Shown here: piece after piece, positions 56,127 through 64,000 of the stretch | How the letters are laid out: each line of letters opens with the position of its first letter | Numbering within the stretch: the stretch's first letter is position 1 | Origin: Straminergon stramineum | Taxonomy: Eukaryota > Streptophyta > Bryopsida > Hypnales > Calliergonaceae | Assembly (NCBI GenBank): GCA_963920665.1 | Contig: OY987265.1 | Coordinates: forward strand, 33,609,001-33,673,000 | Direction: 5' to 3' | DNA length: 64,000 nt | Position numbers and translations under genes: made by a program | The notes under the pieces: generated by a model | The model's input: only the letters and a program-made list of their open reading frames with translations | What the model was told of the DNA's origin: nothing | Databases searched by the model: none

Positions 56127-58305
56127 ATCAACTTCTATAGTCATTTGAATGGATCAAAAAAATAAAATATAATTTATTGCAAGAGCCAATAATTGTCCTT
56201 GTTTTCCCCATTTCTCTTTATAACTTCAAGTGAACAATTTATGGAAGACCTAGGATTATAAGTAGGGGCATATGACACAACTTGTTTGAAAATTCATAAC
56301 TAATTCAACAATGCTTCAAAAAATATGAAACCACTTGTGTTGCATTCTACATCTATTTATCTTTGTTTGAAAAATAAGATAATTTTTTTTTCCCATGAAA
56401 AGAAATACATGAAAAAAGTGGACGAACCCTTAGATGAACGTTTTATGAGCCTACTACCTTGGAGGTTGTTATCATTGAGCCATTGGACATCTGATTGTTG
56501 GGCATCCAAAGGGTTTTTATTGAAAGATAGTTTCCATTAGGGAGCTAGAGGTCGAGGAATCAAAGGGGACCTAGAGACAATCCGGGCATACAGTACTATT
56601 CGTTCAGCTTGCCTCTGCAACATGTCAACTACCAAGAAAACGTGCAAAAATGTAGACCGCCTATTTTCAGCTTGCTATTGGGTAGTAGACAGACATTGTG
56701 GAGGTTTTGAGTTGTAATTCACTTTGATTTTTCCTTCAAATAACCCCTCTAGGCTTCCATCCAAGCCTTCCAACTATGCAAAGCTAAAATGCAAGGACTA
56801 GAGGCTAGAGGTCAAATTAGAAAGGATCTTGAAGCAACAAACTGCAATGGAGACCATCTAGACTATCCAATTCGGGAGGTCCAAGAGCCTTGTGGTAACT
56901 AGTTCTAAGTTAGTAGGGTCTAGCAAGGCATTCAACCACCCCTCCTACCTTTGATTCCTATAATTCGGAAATGTAGACTTGTAGGGTGGACTAGAGACCC
57001 CTCTTTTAAAGAAAAAAAGAAAAAATTGTTGATATAGTTCCTCTACTTTATTAATGACATTCGTAGGCACAAGTATGGCATCACAAAAGTTACTTGGCCT
57101 TGTTAAACAAGAATGAAACATCTTCCATGGAGCCTTCCACTAACATTGAGATGTTAATTTGTAACCCTGCCTAGTGCTGTAGGCTTAGGTTGCAAGTACC
57201 TTGACGGTACAACTCGTGGCCATCCAATTCCTAATGAAGAACTTGAACCTAGGGATCAACTCTAAGATACTCTTCCAGCTCCCTTTTAGTGGTTGGAGGT
57301 GTGATGGCTCAATGGCAACTAGCCCTTAAAGGGGTAGGAACTCACATTTCAATGATCTCACTAAAACATTATTCTACTCGGAGGGCGAGTACAAAATCCT
57401 TTTGCAAGTTCATTAAGAGTCTTCATTGCAAATCATACATTAGCACATTGCATTGTCATCAAAATCGTTAAATCTACCTTTCCAACTATGAATCTTCCTA
57501 TTGTATGCACAATGGTTAGGATCCTCAAGGGGGACGGGAGGAGTCCTTAAAAAAATGAAGATATAGGTGTGAATACTAGGTATTTAATGGGGAGATATTG
57601 TTTTTTTGTCAATTGTTTATTTTGCATGCTATCATTATGTAATTTTCTAATGTGGTTTATTAAAGGAAGGGCATACATTAATTGCAATTCCCAATTGCAA
57701 TAAATATATCATATGCTATATTAGTTCAATTTTTTTGCACTACTCACATTTACAAAATTGAGTGTAGGATTTAGGATTCACAATTAAGGGGCTTCTTAAC
57801 CCTTTAGCGCTCCAACATCTAAAAATTCATATCTAATTCCACAAAGCTCTAAAATATGCAAAAACTTGGGGTAGATGTTAATTCCATTTGTCTTTCAAGG
57901 ATAAGTTATTGTAAAATATTTCAAGAAGTCTAAACTGTATGACAAGAAGAATAAAATACAAGCACAACCGGGAGCACAACCGGGAGCACAACCTAACAAT
58001 TTCAAATAGATTGAGTGAGTGGAAGCCATCTTTGACAAAAATAATCTATTCCAAGCTTTTTTATTAGAACAATAATGCTTAAGGAAACAACAAACAAAGG
58101 CTAAAAATGTGAGCCCTATCTTTTCTAAAGAGAGAAGATTCAAGCAATTGTTTAGTTTCAAAGCTTTGTGATTATGCATCCTAAAAGCATTCTCAACTCC
58201 ATGTGAGATGCAAAGCCCTTTGTGAAGAAATCAACATGTAAAGTAGCAAGTACAAACAATGTATGTGGTTCAAGGACTTAGATAAATCTAGTATACCAGT
58301 ATGGG
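56127..58305. other. Intergenic DNA; isolated element ends and short repeats
   Basis: 57789-57808 is a lone TTAA-type left end (TTAACCCTTTAGCGCTCC). 57963-57993 holds 2.5 copies of the 12-bp unit GCACAACCGGGA. 56285-56370 and 57815-57900 share a short repeat with 13500-13590. No protein-coding remains could be recognised in 56.4-57.5 kb. Confidence 0.4.
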
Positions 58306-58310
58306 GTCAT

Positions 58311-59628
58311 TGTCACGCCCCTATCTCCTTGGGGTGCCCAAAGTACCTTAGTGAGCAAGGGAGACCTTGGGGGTGACTTCCCAAGCCTTGCAATAGGTTA
58401 AAAAGGAAGAAATGAGAGACTCCCAAGAAAACATGGCGCAATAACACTTTGGTTAAGAAGGGCATAGTAGCATGTCATGCACGCTTAGAAAGATCTTGAG
58501 AATACGCTTCTAACCGTTCAAAGAAAGCATGATTTTGACTAGTAAGCTAGAAGTTATGGCTGTTCAAAGTTGGAGGTGTCCCGGTGGCGCTAGGACACTC
58601 AAAGGCTAGGTGTGACGGGTTCGTAAGGAATCACTCAACAAAGTATGACATGTAGCATATCATTGGAAAGCTACAAAGACAAAGAACGTAAAATGCCAAG
58701 CATTACAAGTTTCTAAGACATGAGCCAAAAGTTATGGCCAAGAAAAGGGCCATGGTGAAGGCCTAACGCCACTCTCGGTGAACCCGAATCTTTGGAGGGC
58801 CTTAACTTTGTGAGAACTTGTCCAAATGGGACAAGTGAGCAGTCCATCGACATTGACTCGTCGCGTAGATATCCAAAATAAGCTTGCAAGTGAGATTTGA
58901 AGCCTTGACAACAAAGTTACGCCATTTGGAAGTTTGGGAGTCCAAACGGAGTGGGAACTTGGGGAATTCCGTTGGAAATGGGTAGTCTTCCAAAACCCAA
59001 GGGGGTTTGGGAAGTCCCCTTGACCCACAAGGGGGGGGGCTACCGAATCCTATAGAGAGTACTATAGGAGGGGTTGGTCTCCCTCCTCACTTCCTCTTGG
59101 AGCCTTAGTGAGTCCCGGTGACTCATGGGTGGTGATGTAACTTCACTACTGGCTTCAAGGCTCTTTGGGACACTTGTGTGTGTGTGTGTCCCGGAGCACC
59201 AGTTGGTTGGAGTCCCACTCCTTGCTAGGCCTTTGGTCATGTGTCTCGAGTTGTGAGTCCCGATTAGTGTTGGTGTGAGGGTAGCAAATGCACAATGGGC
59301 CTAGTATGAAGTGGGGTGACAATCAAGGGTAGTTAGGACCATAGTGAGTAGTGCCACTATGAGTCCTAGTACAATAAGATGGAAGTTTCGCCTCATGTCA
59401 TTAAGTGACATGCTAGGTATCACGAGTGGAGTGCATGCTAGAAGTCCCAAGCATTGGGACTTAACAATGTGAGTTGGAAATGGGAACTAATGCTGTGAAT
59501 GCATGGCATGTGTAGTGTTAGTTAGTTGGGCCTAAGTGATACCGGTATTGGAGCGTGGTGAGCCCTGAAAGTTATAAAGGGCTCTTGAAGTCTGTTTGGA
59601 GCTGGAAGGTGTTACTAGGGCTGCGACA
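58311..59628. repeat. Possible solo LTR (~1.3 kb)
   Basis: Starts TGTCACGCCCC and ends GGGCTGCGACA, giving the TGTC...GACA inverted tips of plant LTRs. The flanks are GTCAT and ATCAT, a 4-of-5 match for a 5-bp duplication. It is more G+C-rich than its surroundings, with a GTTATAAAGG box near the right end and a (TG)6 tract at about 59176. No primer-binding site, gag or pol sequence lies next to it, hence solo. The frames at 58732-59240 are incidental. Confidence 0.45.
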
Positions 59629-60200
59629 ATCATGGGGCCAACTTGAAGTGAGGATTGGTTAAGTGTACTTATACATAAATCAAGGCAAATAATACATTCA
59701 CTCAAATAAAATTGTGAAGTTCAATTAAAATAATAACCCTTCAATGTTGAAGCTCAAATGGACAAAATGCTTCAACTTCAACAACTCATTACTCACTTCT
59801 TTAGAGTGATTTGCATGTATGCTACAATGCTATGTGACAATAATTTGATTTAATTTTTGAAATATTTGTATTTAGAGAATTTGGTATTTTTTTCTTAGGT
59901 TCTTTCATGGTTAAAAAATTCACACTAAAGATCAATGACGATTGGTGTCAACTGTCATGTCTTGATGAATTTTCACTTGTATAGTTACTTCACTTTATAG
60001 AATCTTGAAATGCAAATGGAAGAATTTGTTGGTAATCTTCTAAATTTGTGTAAATTTTTGGATGTTTTAAATCTATATTCCCCTACACTACACTTTTTGA
60101 TTTTTCACTAGAGCATGTATGTTGTGTTTTCTCAATTATGTTACTAAGGATGCATCTTTCATCATTGTCTATGATCTAAAATTTGAAGAGCACACTCCAA

Positions 60201-60373
60201 CACTAGAAGAAACCCATGTTTTTTATGATGCATTTTTTGTGACGTCCACTTGTTTTTATGTTATTTTTGATATTGCAACTAACATCTTGATGTCATATCT
60301 AATGTCATTGTTGACATAAAAACAAGTAAACATCACAAAAATGCATCATAAAAAACATGGGTTTCTTCTAGTA
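60201..60373. mobile_element. CACTA-type hairpin MITE (173 bp)
   Basis: Begins CACTAGAAGAAACCCATG and ends CATGGGTTTCTTCTAGTA. The arms are nearly perfect inverted repeats of about 60 bp. Flanked by CAA at 60198-60200 and CAA at 60374-60376, the 3-bp duplication expected for CACTA elements. The last base is A where CACTA ends usually have G. RNA from it would fold into a long hairpin. The + strand frame at 60119-60319 only reads through its left arm. Confidence 0.75.
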
Positions 60374-60376
60374 CAA

Positions 60377-63200
60377 GTAAATCCAGAGAAGTAATGAAAG
60401 TGGGGCTCTCTTGAAAGCAAGAAGTGCACCAAAGCCTTCTAAAGGCTCATTTGGAACATCTCAGTGGGAATGCTCTAAGTATATAGATAGAGTAACAAGT
60501 AATCTCTTTGAAAAAGTGAAATACAATCACACACTTATGCAATGATAATGTCATATACAATGTAAAAATATATTACAATAAATAACTTAAATAATTTCAT
60601 TTTATGCATAAATGAACTAAATAATGGTGCCTAGTACCTCTTGGGAATTGTGAGGGTTGTAAGCATAGCACTTTCAAGCTCTGATTGTTTTTTCTAACCG
60701 ATGAAAAAAATTCTTGAATCATATATTCTTCATCAATAGTAGACAACTTAAATTTTTAATAATTTAATGATACTTCTAAAGATTTTGCACCATCAAAAAA
60801 TACCATCGTTATTCAAGGCAATATATGCTTCTCTAAAGGACTCAAAACTTACCCACATGTCATGAGAAAAATGAATGAATGAAAAAGACAATACCTAAAG
60901 TAGTGAGATATGAACTTGCCAATCTATTCATCTTTTTTCTTTATTATGAACATCAGTGTTTTCAAGGTTTATATTCATGTTGATGCTATCTTGAGTTCTT
61001 CATAAAAAATGAAAAATATGATCTACGGTGCTTTCTTTACAAATAATTAAATCTCTTCTAGTCTTGATTACACAATTGGTTACTTTTGCCCAAGGAATTT
61101 ACCAACAATATTAATGTATGAGTGGAGAGACATGAGCCAACAAGCTTTAACCCTAGTTGTAGGTATGTTTCTACAACCATTTGAAGGTGTTTATGCTATA
61201 TATACACTATAGTATGTAAAGAGTCTATAACTTAGGTACCTCTAATATAAACATCTATAAACATAGAAGATGTTTATAATATAGACTCCTAGGCTCATGG
61301 GCTCATTGACTCTTTGCTCATATGCTAGAGAGTGATTCCAAAAAACACTTGTACTATTTTTCGTCACACCCTCTGTGATAATTTGTTTTTTGGCCATAAT
61401 TTTTCATTTTGGCCCCAAATGACTCAAGATTCACATATGATGTATTCATGACTATTATACACTTGCCTATTTTTTTAACTTCAATTTTGTTTTATTTTCT
61501 TTATTCTTGTTTCCTTGCCTCTTAGGCCATAATTTAGTTGGAGTTGTGCTATCACTGAGGCAATTGCACCTAAACTATTTGAATTAGGATTTGAGCATGT
61601 TCACATTATTTAACTCTCTAATTCTTTTGTTCAATATTTTTGAGAATCAAAAGGAGATTTGAAATTATCTTTACATGCATTTTTTAGGACAACTTCTAAA
61701 TAAACTATAATTTCTTCAATATTGAAATAAGTTAATCCATAATTCACTATAGACTCCCATATCTAGAAGGCTTGCATTTTGAACTAGAATCTAGATGTGA
61801 CTATTTTTGCCAAGAAAATCACAATTATGATATATGAACCCATAGTTGTCACCTACAATATATTGATTGCATTCATTTTAGAATGTGATTCTTGAGGCAC
61901 ATACTATTGGTGTACTTACTTCAGTAGAAACCATTCTTGGTTACAATCCTAAGAATTTTTGTGAACAATATTTAGTAGAAATTCAACAAAAACCTATCTA
62001 TCTATACCTTAACCCATCTAAAGGACCAAAAAGCCTACTTAGAGCTTTTTGAGAACTTGGGCAGTCTCTATTGACTTCATAATTTGGAATTTTTGGATGA
62101 ATATTTTAGGATGGCCACTACTCATCATAAAATCTACATGTAAAGCTTTGTTTCATGTCATTTTGATAAATATTGCAAAAGTTAGAAGGTTTTTTTTACT
62201 TCAATGTCAAACCAGTCTGCAAAAAATTTAATCTAAAAAAATATTAACTATTTTTTGGGAATTGTATAGATTGATATCTACTCATAAATATTTGAACCAT
62301 TCAATTTTGAGTAATGAAGTAAGAGTTATAAGGAGTTTTATTTTGTGGGCAATAAAAGTAGAAAAAATATAGAAAGTTATCTTTTGTTTTCAATTTTGAA
62401 AATTTTCAAATAAAAATAAAAATAATCGATATAAATTTTTAAATAGAAAATTCTTACCATTGGAATTAAGAATTTTCAATTTCTTGTAAAGGTAATTAGC
62501 AAATTAGCTTTTTCTTTCATTCAATACTACCTTCTACTTTATAACTTTTTTAAAGATGAATATAAAAGTATTTTTGGTTAAAAAAATTTACATATGTTTT
62601 CCACACATTTTCAAAATTATTGACTAAAATGCACAAGTTATAGCATTAGAAGGGATTTCAACCTTCTAGAAGTTTGTGAATTTCTAGAGTTCCTGAATAG
62701 TGAGGAACGTCACTAAAACAATGATCTAACATGGTAATGACACTCTCACATCAAATGATAATATTTAATTAATAATTTTTATTTTCAAATTTTTATTTAA
62801 ATAAAAAAATTCAATAATTAAAAAAAATTAGTTTTTTAATAATTTTTTATTTTGGACAAGAGAGATTGGTTGCCAACACAAGGAACGGGCTTGAAATGGT
62901 CTTTCTATGCCTTTGAATCTCCCCTAATGGATGTACATGTTTTTTTCTAAAATTTTTGAAAGACAAAACTTTACCTTTTAGAAGGGCTAGAAGAGCCTAT
63001 ATTTTGAAGTGTAAGCACATTGAACTTGTAATCGGTGGGGATATTCATTCTAAAATTTTGGAATGAGGTAATTGAACAAGTTAACCAAAGGATCCTATGG
63101 TTGGATTTGTTAAATATAAGTATTGATGAAGATTTTGACCTTGCTTTGGAGACGAGTATTTTGAAGTAGTTTTGGGCCTCTAAACATATTGGTTTCTTAA
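60377..63200. other. A+T-rich intergenic DNA, few landmarks
   Basis: Contains a lone TTAA-type left end at about 62010 (TTAACCCATCTAAAGGACC) and a small palindrome near 61245-61280 (ATAAACATCT / AGATGTTTAT). Nothing else supported. Confidence 0.4.
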
Positions 63201-63224
63201 GGGTTAAATGAAATATTGTAGTTG

Positions 63225-63450
63225 CTTTGTTTTGATTGTTTGTTTTTTACAATGAGATCTTTGGGACCTTGTGTCCCCTAGTTGCATTCTTGGTTACCTT
63301 CAGAAAATCCTTTGTGATTAGTGCATGGAATTTGTTTCATGAAGTTTGGACCTACAATAGAAAAGATATGAAGTTTTGAAGTTTTTATGAATTAGAAAAT
63401 TACTTTTGTTTTTATTTTGGCTATGACAATGGCATAGGGGACACTAATAT
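63225..63450. repeat. Dispersed repeat R1, copy 3
   Basis: Follows shortly after a TTAA-type right end (AAGGGTTAA, 63199-63207) and shares the block order of 10340-10575 and 27352-27580: GATTGTTTGTTTT, CTTGTGTCCCCTAGTTGCAT, TTTGTTTCATGAAGTTTGGAC, AAGTTTTTATGAATTAGAAAA, GGGGACACTAATA. Confidence 0.55.
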
Positions 63451-64000
63451 ACTCTAAGGATTGCTTTACATCTAAAGGCCAGACCAATTCCCCTTGGCAC
63501 CGATTGCATAAAATTCCAACCTTTCTCTAACTACTCGTTAGAATAAGATTATAATGGGGGCTAGTTCTCTTGTATGTAAAAGCCTTGACGCCAAGGAGCT
63601 AAGCCAATTGAATAAAACCTATAAAATTTTAGCTTCTCTCTTTCTTTCTCTCTTTTGAAGGCCTTTCTACACCTAGAGGACATGCCAATTCTTCTTGAGA
63701 CCAATTGTACAAAATCCAACTAATCTAATTTGTTGAAAAAATTAATATTTATAAAAAAAAGAAAATTGAAATATGCTATATTGGCCTCCCAAATTTGATG
63801 CACCCAATTCAATGGGCTCCCACATGTCAAATCATGTCTTTTTTAAATAAAAATTCATTCTACCAAATGGGCCTGGCTTTTAGGTCTAAAGTGCCCTAAA
63901 ATTATAATTATTTTCATTTATTTTTTAAAAAAACCTAGAAAACTCCCAGACTAGTGCTGGTACAATAAAGGCCTCCTACCATGTGAGATTGGTAGGCAGA
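63451..64000. other. Intergenic DNA with a weak local duplication
   Basis: ACACCTAGAGGACATGCCAATTC and an earlier CATCTAAAGGCCAGACCAATTC, each followed by a related ~60 bp, suggest two diverged copies of a short repeat. No gene. Confidence 0.35.

Noticed and set aside
58732..59240. Two - strand frames of 98 and 66 codons
   Set aside because: They lie inside the candidate solo LTR and show no retrotransposon protein motif.
1..64000. tRNA and rRNA genes
   Set aside because: Scanning for T-loop motifs such as GGTTCGAATCC and for 5S-like boxes found nothing that folds as a complete gene.

Overview
The window looks like nuclear DNA of a land plant. The evidence is GT-AG introns, a plant-type RR-TZF CCCH zinc-finger gene, a plant CXE-type carboxylesterase, a plastid-type SOUL heme-binding protein with a transit-peptide-like N terminus, and short tracts of the plant telomere motif TTTAGGG. 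The lineage cannot be fixed. A non-seed plant (moss, lycophyte or fern) would fit the A+T-rich intergenic DNA and the unusual DNA transposons, but that is inference.

Layout. 1-32.7 kb is A+T-rich with no intact gene. It holds nested short inverted-repeat transposons, two minisatellite fields (24.8-25.6 kb; a ~140-bp array at 28.9-31.05 kb) and three G+C-rich islands that may be gene relics (8.9-9.5, 17.15-17.5, 21.1-21.45 kb). 33.5-35.5 kb carries an intronless TZF gene on the + strand. 42.3-44.4 kb carries a three-exon carboxylesterase and 50.8-54.25 kb a seven-exon SOUL gene, both on the - strand. Between them, 47.95-49.59 kb is a complete Tc1-type transposon with an intact DD34E transposase. 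55-64 kb is again gene-free, with a large TTAA element, a possible solo LTR (58.3-59.6 kb) and a CACTA-type hairpin MITE (60.2 kb).

Most unusual signal. At least eleven elements of about 200-960 bp carry ends of the form TTAACCCY...RGGGTTAA, or decayed versions. They belong to several internal-sequence families. TTAA target duplication plus CCC(T/C) ends is the signature of the piggyBac superfamily, which is not a usual component of plant genomes. A pair of them interrupts the 140-bp tandem array, and the neighbouring units show the empty site, where a single TTAA is expected. A second notable signal is that the carboxylesterase and SOUL genes, about 10 kb apart and unrelated in protein, share a homologous 5' leader exon and leader-intron start.

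The three genes show no obvious joint pathway: RNA regulation, ester hydrolysis and plastid tetrapyrrole binding. Their proximity looks incidental apart from the shared leader. All exon coordinates were derived by reading splice sites and conserved protein motifs; no transcript evidence was available.
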